This document shows positions 31,705 through 40,530 of a DNA stretch of 59,137 bases, in pieces (the stretch's first letter is position 1; each line of letters begins with the position of its first letter). The DNA comes from Microbacterium yannicii. GTDB taxonomy: Bacteria; Actinomycetota; Actinomycetes; Actinomycetales; Microbacteriaceae. Below the pieces are notes generated by a model. That model was not told where the DNA came from. It ran no database searches and saw nothing but the letters and a program-made list of their open reading frames with translations. The stretch covers positions 1-59,137 of the forward strand of contig NZ_JAMXMB010000038.1 in NCBI RefSeq assembly GCF_024055635.1. The letters run 5' to 3'. The position numbers and the translations under genes are program-made.

Positions 31705-32901
31705 TCACTCGTGCTCGGGCAGCACCGGCGTCGACCAGCCCGGGTCGCGACCGAGCTGCGCGGCCCGCGAGACCGACGTCGCACCGAAGCGATCGCGCAC
31801 CGCGTCGAGCACCGTGTCCAGGCGCTCACCGTCGGCCCAGTCGATCGGCAGCTCCGGCTGGATGCTGTCGGCGCGCCCCAGCTGCGACAGCGAGATGCCG
31901 ATCAGCGTGATGCCGCGTTCCGAGATCTGGGGCTGCGCGGCGGCGAGCAGGCCCCGCGCGACCTCGAGCAGCACGGCGGTGCGGTCGGTCGGGAACCGGA
32001 CCGTGCGTGAGCGGGTCGCCTTCGCGTAGTCGCCGTAGCGGAGGCGCAGCACGACCGTGCGGCACACGCGGTCCCGCTCACGCAGGCGGCGGGCGAGTCG
32101 ATCGACGATCTGAGTGAGGAAGAGGTCGAGCTCCTCGGCTGAGCGGGGGCGGTTGCCGAGCGCCCGTTGCGAGCCGATGGATCCCCGGCGCTTCGTGGTG
32201 TCGACGGGGCGAGGATCCCGCAGGCGCGCCAGCGCGTGCAGGTGCGCGCCGGTCGCCTTGCCGAGCAGCCTTTCGGCGGTCGCCGCTTCGAGTTCGGCGA
32301 GCTCCCCGACGGTGTGGATGCCGAGCCGGTGCAGCTTCTCGGCGGTCACGGCGCCGACGCCCCAGAGCCGTTCGACCGGCAACGGCAGCAGGAACGCCTC
32401 CTCGCGCTCGGGCTCGACGACGAGCAGCCCGTCGGGCTTGCTGACGGCGCTCGCGACCTTGGCGAGGAACTTGGTGCGCGCCACCCCGACCGAGATCGCC
32501 AGACCCACTTCGGCATGGACGCGCTGACGCAATCGCACGGCGATCTGCTCGGGCGTCCCGGCGATGCGTCGGAGGCCGCCGACCTCGAGGAACGCCTCGT
32601 CGATGGAAAGCCCCTCCACGAGCGGCGTCGTGTCGCGGAAGATCGCGAAGACGTCGCGACTGGCGGCGGAGTAGGCGTCCATGCGCGGGGGCACGACCAC
32701 GGCGTCTGGGCAGAGGTCGCGCGCCTGGCGGCCACCCATCGCGGTGCGCACGCCACGCGCCTTTGCTTCGTAGCTCGCCGCCAGCACCACTCCACCGCCG
32801 ACGATGACCGGCCGGCCACGCAGTGCGGGCGTGTCGCGCTGCTCGACCGAGGCGTAGAAGGCGTCGAGGTCGGCGTGCAGCACGGTCGCCTCGCCCCGCA
32901 T
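31705..32901 (-). CDS. dinB: DNA polymerase IV (Y family)
   Basis: A 398-aa translesion polymerase. The catalytic acidic residues are in VLHADLDAFYASVEQRD at the start and SIDEAFLEV; the steric-gate and nucleotide region is AASYEAKARGVRTAMGG. The helix-hairpin-helix of the thumb is ERLWGVGAVTAEKLHRLGIHTVGEL, and the little-finger domain follows to about residue 345. The C-terminus does not end in an obvious beta-clamp motif (QLGRDPGWSTPVLPEHE). The ATG at 32901 is used. Probably co-transcribed with the nuclease gene downstream. Confidence 0.95.
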   Translation of the reverse strand: MRGEATVLHADLDAFYASVEQRDTPALRGRPVIVGGGVVLAASYEAKARGVRTAMGGRQARDLCPDAVVVPPRMDAYSAASRDVFAIFRDTTPLVEGLSIDEAFLEVGGLRRIAGTPEQIAVRLRQRVHAEVGLAISVGVARTKFLAKVASAVSKPDGLLVVEPEREEAFLLPLPVERLWGVGAVTAEKLHRLGIHTVGELAELEAATAERLLGKATGAHLHALARLRDPRPVDTTKRRGSIGSQRALGNRPRSAEELDLFLTQIVDRLARRLRERDRVCRTVVLRLRYGDYAKATRSRTVRFPTDRTAVLLEVARGLLAAAQPQISERGITLIGISLSQLGRADSIQPELPIDWADGERLDTVLDAVRDRFGATSVSRAAQLGRDPGWSTPVLPEHE

Positions 32902-33049
32902 CCCACCCTCCCGCCGATCGCCCCGTGCGGATCATCGCACCAACCGGCGACACCACACCTCGTGCGTCGGGTCAAGCCCCCAGACGCGGTGGCGCCCAGC
33001 GGATATCCCTGTATTCCAGACAACCGCCACTGCTTGAAGGTGAGCAGCC

Positions 33050-33193
33050 ATGAACCCGATCGGATCCGCTCTCCGCTCCTTCCGAGACGCGCTGAGGAAG
33101 CTCTTCGACCGCCGGCGCCCGCGGCGAAGCACCTGGAAGGCCACGCTCGCCGACGTTCGTCGCGCCGAAGAGCATCACTTCCCGATCGCGTGA
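33050..33193 (+). CDS. Small basic hypothetical protein
   Basis: A possible 47-aa gene (MNPIGSALRSFRDALRKLFD start, RRRPRRSTWK middle, HHFPIA end), with GAAGG before the ATG. It is strongly basic and could form one amphipathic helix. There is no family match; it fills a gap between dinB and the DUF2188 gene in good codon style. Uncertain. Confidence 0.4.
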   Translation: MNPIGSALRSFRDALRKLFDRRRPRRSTWKATLADVRRAEEHHFPIA

Positions 33194-33232
33194 ACGCCTC
33201 CGCCGGGCGCCGCGCGAAAGCCCCGCGGCGCG

Positions 33233-33442
33233 TCAGTCCTCGGCGGGGTCAGTGATCACGCCGGTGGGCTCGGCATCCTCCACGACGTGCCGCCAGCCCA
33301 GCTCGTCGGCGGTCGTGCGCCCCGCATCGATCGCCTCTTCGCGGCTCGAGAAGCTCTGCGAGAGGTCCGGCCGTTCGGCAACGGACACCTCCCACTGTCC
33401 GCGATTCGAACGGGTGACGACGGTCTGCTCGGTCTCGGCCAT
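33233..33442 (-). CDS. DUF2188 domain protein
   Basis: A 69-aa protein with the DUF2188 pattern: VVTRSNRGQWEVSVA, SFSSREEAIDAGRTTADELG and VVEDAEPTGVITD. The domain is small, alpha/beta and of unknown function; it is frequent in actinobacteria. The ATG at 33442 follows AGGAGGAATC on the minus strand. Confidence 0.8.
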   Translation of the reverse strand: MAETEQTVVTRSNRGQWEVSVAERPDLSQSFSSREEAIDAGRTTADELGWRHVVEDAEPTGVITDPAED

Positions 33443-33531
33443 GATTCCTCCTGTCAGATCCCGCTATCTTCGGCGGCGCAGATCGACCCGTCGAGTGGGT
33501 TGACCGCGGCGTGGGATGCCGCATCCCGCCG

Positions 33532-34824
33532 TCAGTGGACCGGGCAGTGCGACGGCGATCCGTCGGCCCGCACGCGTGCTCCCGATCTCGGCATCGTCGG
33601 GAGCCGGCGGCGGTTCACGGTGAGGCCCGAGTCCAGGACCGTCAGCCGCGGGTCGCTCAGCGCGGCGATCGCCGTCGCGAGGCCGGTGATCGCGATCTTC
33701 TCGCCCGGGCAGCGGTGGCCGGTCGCCACCTCGCCACCGCCGTGAGGGATGAAGGTCGTCAACTGCTCGTAGTCTTCGATGCCGCGGAAGCGTTCGGGAT
33801 CGAACGTCGCCGGGTCCTCCCATGAACGGGCATCCGTGTCGGTGCCGAGGATGTCCAGGACCACGCGCCCGCCGGTCGACAGGTGCTGCCCGTCGAGCTC
33901 GACGTCCTGGATCGCCCATCCCGGGAGCATCGGCACGAAGGGTGCAGTGCGCCGGATCTCCTGCGCGAACATGACGGCGAAAGGACCTCCGACGAGCGTT
34001 CCCCGTTCCGCCGTCTTGGCCGCGATGCGCGCCCGCCACTCGGGCCGGTCGTGCAGTTCTTTCGCGGCGAAGGCCACGAAACGAGCTACGGCGATCGTGG
34101 GCCGGAGCGTGTTCTGAAGCTCCACCCCCGAGAGCCGCGCGGGCAGGAGCTCGCCGACGCGGTCGCGGTGCCAGGCCCAGGAATGAAGCGCCGTCCCCTC
34201 GCGCGCCGGGAGCTCGCCCGCGCGCACGGCCTCGATCAGCCGCCGCGCGTGCCGGTCCGACCAGAGCCGGTTCGCGACAGCTGCCACGTAGGCGGGGGAG
34301 TAGGGCGCGCCGAAGCCGTCGACGATCTGCGCCAGACGCGCCGCCCAGCGGGTCATCGCCGCGGCCGTGCCCGGCAGTCCGGCCCACGCCATGATCGCCC
34401 GGCCCAGCGCACCGACCGCGGCGTCGTAGGCCGTACGCTCTCCGCCGCGCACCCACGCGTCGAGCTCGTCGCGCCACTCCCGCTCGAGCAGCGGCTGCAG
34501 GCGTTCGACCTCGGCATCCTCGTAAGCGACGTCCACGAACGTCGCTTTGCGATGGCGGTGTTCGTCGCCGTCGAGACTGTGAACCGAGCCATGTCCGAAC
34601 AGGGTCTCCTGCACGACAGCGGGCATCGCGCCGTGGCGGGCGATGCGCGTCTCGTCGTAGAACAGCGCCACGCCGTCCGAGCCGCGCACGAGGAGCGCGT
34701 CACGGCCCAGCAAGCGCATGGGTGCGGATCGCGCACCGTCGCGCACCCGCCGCCACACGCGCTCGCCGAAGTCGTAGCCGTGGACGAGGACCGCGAGCGA
34801 CTCGTCGGCGAGAGGACGCCTCAT
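33532..34824 (-). CDS. CYP152-like cytochrome P450 peroxygenase
   Basis: A 430-aa P450. The heme-thiolate Cys372 is in ATGHRCPGE. The I-helix has LQNTLRPTIAVARF with Arg241-Pro242, where ordinary P450s carry an acid-Thr pair; this Arg-Pro pair and FIPHGGGEVATGHR are hallmarks of the CYP152 fatty-acid peroxygenases (P450-BSbeta type), which use H2O2 and need no redox partner. Fatty-acid hydroxylation or decarboxylation is predicted. No ferredoxin gene is nearby, in line with this. It lies 13 bp downstream of the 103-aa gene at 34838. Confidence 0.9.
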   Translation of the reverse strand: MRRPLADESLAVLVHGYDFGERVWRRVRDGARSAPMRLLGRDALLVRGSDGVALFYDETRIARHGAMPAVVQETLFGHGSVHSLDGDEHRHRKATFVDVAYEDAEVERLQPLLEREWRDELDAWVRGGERTAYDAAVGALGRAIMAWAGLPGTAAAMTRWAARLAQIVDGFGAPYSPAYVAAVANRLWSDRHARRLIEAVRAGELPAREGTALHSWAWHRDRVGELLPARLSGVELQNTLRPTIAVARFVAFAAKELHDRPEWRARIAAKTAERGTLVGGPFAVMFAQEIRRTAPFVPMLPGWAIQDVELDGQHLSTGGRVVLDILGTDTDARSWEDPATFDPERFRGIEDYEQLTTFIPHGGGEVATGHRCPGEKIAITGLATAIAALSDPRLTVLDSGLTVNRRRLPTMPRSGARVRADGSPSHCPVH

Positions 34825-34837
34825 CGCCCCGGCCGCA

Positions 34838-35149
34838 TCAGCGGCGGCCGGGCTTCACAGGCGGACGATGGGGGATCGGTATCGGCCGCGTCGTCCCGGT
34901 GCTGCGGCGACCATGGCGGATCAGGTCGCGCAGCACCGCGTCGGCCGTGCGGTAGTGGGTGGGCAGACCGACGGGGTTCAGCCACAGCACGTCGACGCCG
35001 TCGAGCGGAGCCTGGCTGATGCAGGCGACGAGGCTCCTCGCGTCGCTCGTGGGGACATGCGCGTCGCGGATGATCCACGTCGACTGATCCACGCGCTGCA
35101 GGTCGTACTGTCGTCCTGTCGGACGAGCCTGGGGTTCGAGCATCACCAT
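34838..35149 (-). CDS. Hypothetical protein
   Basis: A 103-aa protein I do not recognise. It has a compact middle (YDLQRVDQSTWIIRDAHV, then DVLWLNPVGLPTHYRTADAVLRDL), an alpha/beta look, and a Pro-rich, basic C-terminus. No membrane segment. The ATG at 35149 is used (MVMLEPQARPTGRQ). Possibly co-transcribed with the peroxygenase gene, whose start follows 13 bp after its stop. Confidence 0.6.
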   Translation of the reverse strand: MVMLEPQARPTGRQYDLQRVDQSTWIIRDAHVPTSDARSLVACISQAPLDGVDVLWLNPVGLPTHYRTADAVLRDLIRHGRRSTGTTRPIPIPHRPPVKPGRR

Positions 35150-35357
35150 TGTTCGCTCACCTCTCCTGTCCGGTGCCGGACCATGGCGATGCGGATATCG
35201 CTGTTCTCATTTGGTGCCTCCGCGCTGATGCAGCGAGTCGATTGTCGCCGACGACGAGCCGGGAGCCGCCGGGGTTGACAAACGGCGTTCGGCGCGTCAG
35301 ACGCGATGCAGCAGTCGACGGAGAGCGCGATCGCCTCTCTGTCCGCGGGGCAGCGGG

Positions 35358-35531
35358 CTACTTGCGCGGGCCGCTGTCGATCCGCTGGGCCGCAATGGGA
35401 AGGGCCACCGCGAGTGAGATGCACAGCACTCCGGCGACGAACACCAGGGCCGGCAGGAACGGCGCCGCGAAGGCCGAGCCCACCAGGTACATGCCGCCGA
35501 TGAGCAGGATGAGGTAAAGGACGAAGAGCAT
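35358..35531 (-). CDS. Small membrane protein, two predicted helices
   Basis: A 57-aa gene: MLFVLYLILLIGGMYLVGSA, then PFLPALVFVAGVLCISLAVALPIAA, ending QRIDSGPRK. The two hydrophobic segments are joined by a short loop. GAGAGGG lies 7 nt before the ATG at 35531. Common in actinobacteria as an unnamed two-helix protein; function unknown. Between it and 35150 I see nothing coding. Confidence 0.65.
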   Translation of the reverse strand: MLFVLYLILLIGGMYLVGSAFAAPFLPALVFVAGVLCISLAVALPIAAQRIDSGPRK

Positions 35532-35655
35532 CGCGCACCCTCTCTCGAACCGCCTCCGTCGCGTGCGCGCGGGGCTGCTACCTGCCTATCGCACCGCCGC
35601 CGGATGCGCCAGAGGCAATGGTGCGCCGATACGCGCGCCGGGGCAGAATGACGCC

Positions 35656-36024
35656 ATGAGACTCGTCCAGGTCGCCCAGCACGCCGACGACCTGGAGCGC
35701 GCCGCCGCCTTCTACACCGACCTGCTCGGCGTGGCGCCCACGGCGCTGTTCGATCCGCCGGGGCTCCTCTTCTTCGACCTCGAGGGCGTCCGGCTGCTGC
35801 TCGACCGCGGGGCTCCGACAGCACTGCACTACCTGCGGGTCGACGACGTGCGCGAGGCCGTCGAGCGCCTTCAGGAACGCGCCCGCGTGGTGACGGCTCC
35901 CCACGTGATCTTCACGCACGAGGACGACTCCCTCGGCCCAGCCGGCCACCAGGAGTGGCAGGCGTTCGTTGAGGACTCGGAGGGCAACACGGTGGGGCTC
36001 GTGTCGTTTCATCCGCGGGCGTGA
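35656..36024 (+). CDS. VOC (glyoxalase/bleomycin-resistance) family protein
   Basis: A 122-aa protein with the paired beta-alpha-beta-beta-beta pattern of the VOC fold: VAQHADDLERAAAFYTDLLG, then GVRLLLDRG, ALHYLRVDDVREAVERLQER and EWQAFVEDSEGNTVGLVSF. The metal ligands His8 and the C-terminal Glu region are plausible. Substrate unknown. The ATG at 35656 gives the canonical start. Confidence 0.83.
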   Translation: MRLVQVAQHADDLERAAAFYTDLLGVAPTALFDPPGLLFFDLEGVRLLLDRGAPTALHYLRVDDVREAVERLQERARVVTAPHVIFTHEDDSLGPAGHQEWQAFVEDSEGNTVGLVSFHPRA

Positions 36025-36128
36025 GCGATCACTCTGCACCGTCGGATGACCCTGGCCGAGGCATCCTGCCCCTCACGACTCGGTAACGGCAGGCAGATCG
36101 CACCGGCGACCGCGTTAGCCTGGTGGCG

Positions 36129-37727
36129 ATGAACGCCTACGTCTCGGCGTTCGAGCTGTTCTCCATCGGCGTAGGACCCTCGAGCTCCCACACGGTCGGA
36201 CCCATGCGGGCCGCCCACGACTTCGTCGTCCGCCTGCGCGAGGCCGGCGTGCTGCCCCGGGTGGGGCGCGTCACCTGCACGCTGTACGGATCGCTCGGCG
36301 CCACCGGCATCGGCCACGGCACCCCGGACGCGGTCGTGGCGGGGTTGAGGGGGCTGGAGCCGGAGACGGTGGATCCGGATGCTGTCCGCTCGGCGTGGAG
36401 CGCCTGGCCCGACGGGCAGTCGCTCGAACTCGCGGGCATCCGCACCGTGCCGTTCGCCCGGGGCGATGTCGTTTTCGCGCCGCGCACGCGGTTGCCCGGC
36501 CATCCCAACGCGATGACGCTGGAAGCGTGGGCGTCTCCCGATGACGGACCCGCGCGCCCCACCGCGGTGGCAGGGCTGCGCGAGACCGGAGCCCCGTCCG
36601 TCGCACCCCTCGTCGACGTGTCGGATGCCGGACTCCTCGCCCGCGAGACCTACTACTCGGTCGGCGGTGGGTTCATCCGCCGCGAGGGCGACCAGTCGGC
36701 CCCGCACGGCGGGGGATCGTCCGCGCACGGGTTTCCCCTCGACTTCGCGAGTGCCGAGGAGCTCCTCGCGCTCTGCGACGAGCGCGGCATCACGATCGCC
36801 GAGGCCGCGCGCATCAACGAGGAGTCGCTGCGTCCCGACGACGAGATCGCCGCGAGGCTCGATCGCATCTGGGACGCGATGGCCGCCTGCGTCGAGGCGG
36901 GCCTCGGCGCCGGCGGCGTGCTGCCAGGCATGCTGGGCGTGAAGCGCCGCGCGGCATCCATCCGCGCGCAGCTCGAGGCCGCAGAGAAGGACGGTCGGCG
37001 AGAGCTGCCGGGTGAGTGGCTGGGAGCCTTCGCGCTCGCCGTCAACGAAGAGAACGCCGCGGGCGGACGTGTCGTGACGGCCCCGACGAACGGCGCCGCC
37101 GGCATCGTCCCCGCGGTGGCGATGTACTGGTGGCGGTTCCTGGCGGACTCCGGTCTGGGAGCGGGCAATGCGGTCACCCCGTATGGCGAGCTCGTCGGCA
37201 GCGCCCTGCTCGGCTACCCCGGTCAGGGTGCCACCGCCCCCGAGTCGGCGCACTGGAACGACGAGCAGGTCGCCGAGGCGAACCGTCGCCGCGGCATCCG
37301 TCGCTTCCTGCTCACCGCCACCGCGCTGGGCTCGCTGTTCAAGGCCAACGCGTCCATCTCAGGCGCGGAGGGCGGCTGTCAGGCCGAGGTCGGCTCGGCC
37401 TGCGCGATGGCGGCCGGGGGACTGACGGCAGTGATGGGCGGCACGAACCGGCAGATCGAGAATGCGGCAGAGATCGCGATGGAGCACCATCTGGGCCTCA
37501 CCTGCGACCCGGTGGGCGGCCTCGTGCAGATCCCGTGCATCGAGCGCAACGCCATCGCGGCATCGACGGCGGTGACGGCGGCCCGGCTGGCACTGCGCGG
37601 CGACGGGTCGCACTACGTCTCGCTGGACGCCGTCGTGGAGACCATGCGGCAGACCGGCATCGACATGTCGCACAAGTACAAGGAGACGAGCGAAGGCGGG
37701 CTCGCGGTCAACGTCATCGAGTGCTGA
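36129..37727 (+). CDS. sdaA: L-serine ammonia-lyase (iron-sulfur L-serine dehydratase)
   Basis: Single-chain L-serine dehydratase, 532 aa, converting L-serine to pyruvate and ammonia with a [4Fe-4S] cluster. N-terminal SIGVGPSSSHTVGPMRAA; cluster Cys residues are in GAEGGCQAEVG, LGLTCDPVGG and QIPCIERNAIA. The chain ends VIEC, a terminal Cys like the tail-in-mouth cysteine described for the Legionella enzyme. It is longer than the usual 455-470 aa because of roughly 50 additional residues after MYWWRFLAD (about 340-395, including a Gly/Pro-rich segment GYPGQGATAPES). The ATG at 36129 or GTG at 36123 are both possible. Monocistronic. Confidence 0.94.
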   Translation: MNAYVSAFELFSIGVGPSSSHTVGPMRAAHDFVVRLREAGVLPRVGRVTCTLYGSLGATGIGHGTPDAVVAGLRGLEPETVDPDAVRSAWSAWPDGQSLELAGIRTVPFARGDVVFAPRTRLPGHPNAMTLEAWASPDDGPARPTAVAGLRETGAPSVAPLVDVSDAGLLARETYYSVGGGFIRREGDQSAPHGGGSSAHGFPLDFASAEELLALCDERGITIAEAARINEESLRPDDEIAARLDRIWDAMAACVEAGLGAGGVLPGMLGVKRRAASIRAQLEAAEKDGRRELPGEWLGAFALAVNEENAAGGRVVTAPTNGAAGIVPAVAMYWWRFLADSGLGAGNAVTPYGELVGSALLGYPGQGATAPESAHWNDEQVAEANRRRGIRRFLLTATALGSLFKANASISGAEGGCQAEVGSACAMAAGGLTAVMGGTNRQIENAAEIAMEHHLGLTCDPVGGLVQIPCIERNAIAASTAVTAARLALRGDGSHYVSLDAVVETMRQTGIDMSHKYKETSEGGLAVNVIEC

Positions 37728-37811
37728 AAAGCGGGCCGTGTTCGTTCTGAGCGAACACCGCAGCGCTTAGTAGTCGCGCGGCTCTGCGCGGAATAGTTCC
37801 GCGAAGAAGAT

Positions 37812-37845
37812 CGGATGCCTCGTCCCGGCCGGGACGAGGCATCCG
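37812..37845. terminator. Bidirectional terminator (34-bp perfect palindrome)
   Basis: CGGATGCCTCGTCCCGG followed by its exact reverse complement, with no loop bases. It lies between the convergent sdaA and tdk genes. GATGCC/GGCATC steps are common in this genome, but the length and position make a terminator the best reading. Confidence 0.75.
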
Positions 37846-37858
37846 TCGTTCTGCGCCG

Positions 37859-38443
37859 CTACGGGCGCGCGGCACCTGTGAAATGGCGGCGGCACCGCGC
37901 CTGGTACGACTCGATGCCTCCCACCTGCTCGGTCGTCGGAATGAGGGGATCGCCGGTGTCGGCCGACGAGAGCCGCTGGTGGAAGGCCGCGTCCTCGCCG
38001 CACACCGCGCAGACGGCCGTGAGCTTGAGCACGTCCTCGGCGATCGCCATGAGCTCCGGCAGCGGCTCGAAGGGCCGCCCGTCGAAGGTGACGCAGAGGC
38101 CGGAGACCACCACATCGATGCCCTCGGCGACCAGTTCATCCACGGCGGCGACGAGGCCGGAGCCGAAGAACTGCGCCTCATCGACCGCGACCAGATCCAG
38201 TCCGCGGCCGTGCACCGAGCCGACCAGCGTCTCGACATCGGGCACCGACCGCGACGGCACGCTCAGCCCCGAGTGGGAGCTGACCTGGCCCTCGCCCCGG
38301 CGGTGGTCGAGCGCGTGACTCACGACCTCGACCGACAGCCCGGCGATGCGCGCGCGGCGGACGCGACGCAGCAGCTCCTCGGACTTGCCGGCGAACATGG
38401 GACCGGCGACGACCTGCAGCCTCGCCTGCGTGCGCGTGTGCAT
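37859..38443 (-). CDS. tdk: Thymidine kinase
   Basis: Type II thymidine kinase, 194 aa, phosphorylating thymidine for salvage. P-loop GPMFAGKSEELL near the N-terminus, Walker B-like LVAVDEAQFF, lasso region with zinc ligands CAVCG and the later CRRHF. I chose the ATG at 38443; a GTG at 38452 is in frame and neither has a strong ribosome site. It is divergent from the DUF2804 gene. Confidence 0.94.
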   Translation of the reverse strand: MHTRTQARLQVVAGPMFAGKSEELLRRVRRARIAGLSVEVVSHALDHRRGEGQVSSHSGLSVPSRSVPDVETLVGSVHGRGLDLVAVDEAQFFGSGLVAAVDELVAEGIDVVVSGLCVTFDGRPFEPLPELMAIAEDVLKLTAVCAVCGEDAAFHQRLSSADTGDPLIPTTEQVGGIESYQARCRRHFTGAARP

Positions 38444-38506
38444 GGCGCCCACACTACGGCCGCCTAGGATCGAACCACCTCACCCGGACCGTCAGCAAGG
38501 ACGCCG

Positions 38507-39604
38507 ATGCCCGCAGAATCTCCCTCGCCCGCGCGCGTCCCGCTCCCGCCGGGCGCCGTACCCTCCGCACCGCGTGCGGAGGCGGCGGCCGTCGCTCCAG
38601 GATCAGGGATGACCGAGCGCGAGCTCACCGCGCGTGTGTCGCTGACCTTGCCGAATGGCCGCGTGAACCCGGACGCGATCGGCTGGGCGCGCCAGCCGAT
38701 CGTGGACACGTCCGGCATCCGCCGCGGACGGGGGCGCAACAAGCGGTGGGAGTACTGGAACGTCACGACGCCGACGCACATCCTCGCGCTGACGGTGTCG
38801 TCGCTCGACTACGCCGCCGTGCACGAGGTGTGGGTGTTCGACCGGGCGACCGAGCGCACCTGGGGCAAAGCTGCGACCGTCCTCCCGGCACACGACGTCG
38901 AGCTGCCGGCCCAGGTCGAGGGCGGGCCGGCGCGGGCTCGGGCCCAGGACCTGAAGATCGACGTCGTGCCCGAGGTCGGCGGCACCCGGCTGCAGGCACG
39001 GATCCCGGACGCCTCGTTCGACGTGTTCGCCGCGCTGCCCGCGGGGCATGAGCGCCTGGCCGTCGTGGTGCCCTGGAGCAGGACGCGCTTCCAGTACACG
39101 GTCAAAGACGTCGCCCGCCCCGCCTCGGGGTCGGTCACCGTGGACGGCGCCACCTACGACGTTCCGGAGGGGGAGTCGTGGGCCGTGCTCGACCACGGCC
39201 GTGGCCGCTGGCCGTACGACATCCGCTGGAACTGGGGCGCGGGCTCCGGCATCTCGGACGGCCGGACCATCGGCATCCAGGTGGGCGGCAGGTGGACCGA
39301 GGGCACCGGTTCCACCGAGAACGCCGTCTTGATCGACGGACGACTGCACAAGATCCACGACGAGCTGGACTGGGAGTACGACATCGCCGACTGGCGGAGG
39401 CCCTGGCGGCTCACGGGCGGCGGGCTTGCGGCATCCTTCACGCCCTTCTACGACAAGGTGACCCGCACCAACCTCGGCGTCGTCGCCTCGCGCACCGACC
39501 AGTGCTTCGGCCACTGGGCAGGCACGTACGCCGTCCCCGCCGGCGAAGTGGTGCGCTTCGACGGCATCCTCGGGTGGGCGGAAGAGGTCCACAACCGCTG
39601 GTGA
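38507..39604 (+). CDS. DUF2804 domain protein
   Basis: A 365-aa protein of the DUF2804 family, unknown function. After an Ala/Pro-rich N-terminus of about 35 residues it shows LPNGRVNPDAIGWARQPI, KRWEYWNVTTPTHI, WAVLDHGRGRWPYDIRWNWGAGSG and IHDELDWEYDIADWRRPW, typical of the family, ending GWAEEVHNRW. A later in-frame ATG (about residue 35, MTERELTARVS) could be the true start. No signal peptide. It precedes the ABC exporter genes by 20 bp. Confidence 0.78.
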   Translation: MPAESPSPARVPLPPGAVPSAPRAEAAAVAPGSGMTERELTARVSLTLPNGRVNPDAIGWARQPIVDTSGIRRGRGRNKRWEYWNVTTPTHILALTVSSLDYAAVHEVWVFDRATERTWGKAATVLPAHDVELPAQVEGGPARARAQDLKIDVVPEVGGTRLQARIPDASFDVFAALPAGHERLAVVVPWSRTRFQYTVKDVARPASGSVTVDGATYDVPEGESWAVLDHGRGRWPYDIRWNWGAGSGISDGRTIGIQVGGRWTEGTGSTENAVLIDGRLHKIHDELDWEYDIADWRRPWRLTGGGLAASFTPFYDKVTRTNLGVVASRTDQCFGHWAGTYAVPAGEVVRFDGILGWAEEVHNRW

Positions 39605-39624
39605 CGCGGGTCTAGTCTGAGCGC

Positions 39625-40530
39625 ATGGACGCCGTCAGCGTGCGCGATCTGCACGTGCGGCGCGGAAAGACCGAGGTCTTCACCGCGCTCGACCTCGACA
39701 TCCCGCGCGGGCAGATCACCGGGCTTCTGGGGCCATCGGGCTGCGGCAAGACGACGCTGATGCGCGCGATCGTGGGCGTGCAGAAGATCGAGGACGGCAC
39801 CGTGACCGTCCTCGGCGAACCCGGCGGATCGCGGGCGCTGCGCCGGCGCGTGGCGTACGACACGCAGGCGGCGTCGGTGTACGGCGACCTCACGATCCAG
39901 CAGAACCTGCGGTACTTCGCCCGGCTCGTCGGCGCCCGGCACAGCGACGTCGACCGCGTCATCGAGCAGGTGGGCCTCGCCGACCAGCGCGATCAGACCA
40001 TCGATTCGCTCAGCGGTGGACAGGAGAGCCGCGTCTCGCTCGCCGTGGCCATGCTCGGTGCGCCGGAGCTGCTGGTGCTCGACGAGCCGACGGTAGGCCT
40101 CGACCCGCTGCTGCGGGCCGAGCTGTGGGAGGTCTTCCGCGGTCTCGCCGACGCGGGGGCGACGCTCATCGTCTCGAGTCACGTCATGGACGAAGCGCTG
40201 CGGTGCGACCGCCTCGTGCTGATGCGCGCGGGCCGCATCATCGCCGACACGACGCCCGACGTTCTGCTCGCCGACACCGGGACCGCGGATCCGGATGCCG
40301 CGTTCCTCGCGCTGATCGAACGGGACGCGCTTCGGCAAGCTCAGCGACCGGATGCGGCTCGGGCTGTGGATGAGTCCGATGGTGCCCAGGCGTCAGCCGA
40401 CGACACCGACGAACCGCACCCGCTCACCCGCCGCGAGGCGCGTGAGCAGGCGGCGCACCCGCACTCGCCTGTCCCGGAGCGGGAGCGCCCGCCCGTTGAG
40501 CCCTCCTCGGATGAGGAGAGCGCTCCGTGA
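39625..40530 (+). CDS. ABC-2 type transporter ATP-binding protein
   Basis: A 301-aa ATPase of an export system. Walker A GPSGCGKT (residues 36-43), signature DSLSGGQESRVSL, Walker B LLVLDEPTVGLDP and H-loop IVSSHVMDEAL are present. From about residue 233 it has an extra 65-residue polar tail (RDALRQAQRPDAARAV..., ending PSSDEESAP). That tail contains a copy of the dispersed GGCAAGCTCAGCGACCGG repeat in frame, at 40329-40351. Its TGA overlaps the GTG start of the permease gene. Substrate unknown; drug export or lipid export are typical. Confidence 0.93.
   Translation: MDAVSVRDLHVRRGKTEVFTALDLDIPRGQITGLLGPSGCGKTTLMRAIVGVQKIEDGTVTVLGEPGGSRALRRRVAYDTQAASVYGDLTIQQNLRYFARLVGARHSDVDRVIEQVGLADQRDQTIDSLSGGQESRVSLAVAMLGAPELLVLDEPTVGLDPLLRAELWEVFRGLADAGATLIVSSHVMDEALRCDRLVLMRAGRIIADTTPDVLLADTGTADPDAAFLALIERDALRQAQRPDAARAVDESDGAQASADDTDEPHPLTRREAREQAAHPHSPVPERERPPVEPSSDEESAP
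40329..40351. repeat. Dispersed repeat copy inside the ABC ATPase tail
   Basis: GCTTCGGCAAGCTCAGCGACC plus GG matches, with one change, the right arm of the intergenic element at 41281 and the unit amplified in araB. It is translated as ALRQAQRPD, as in araB (ALRQAQGPV). Confidence 0.8.
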
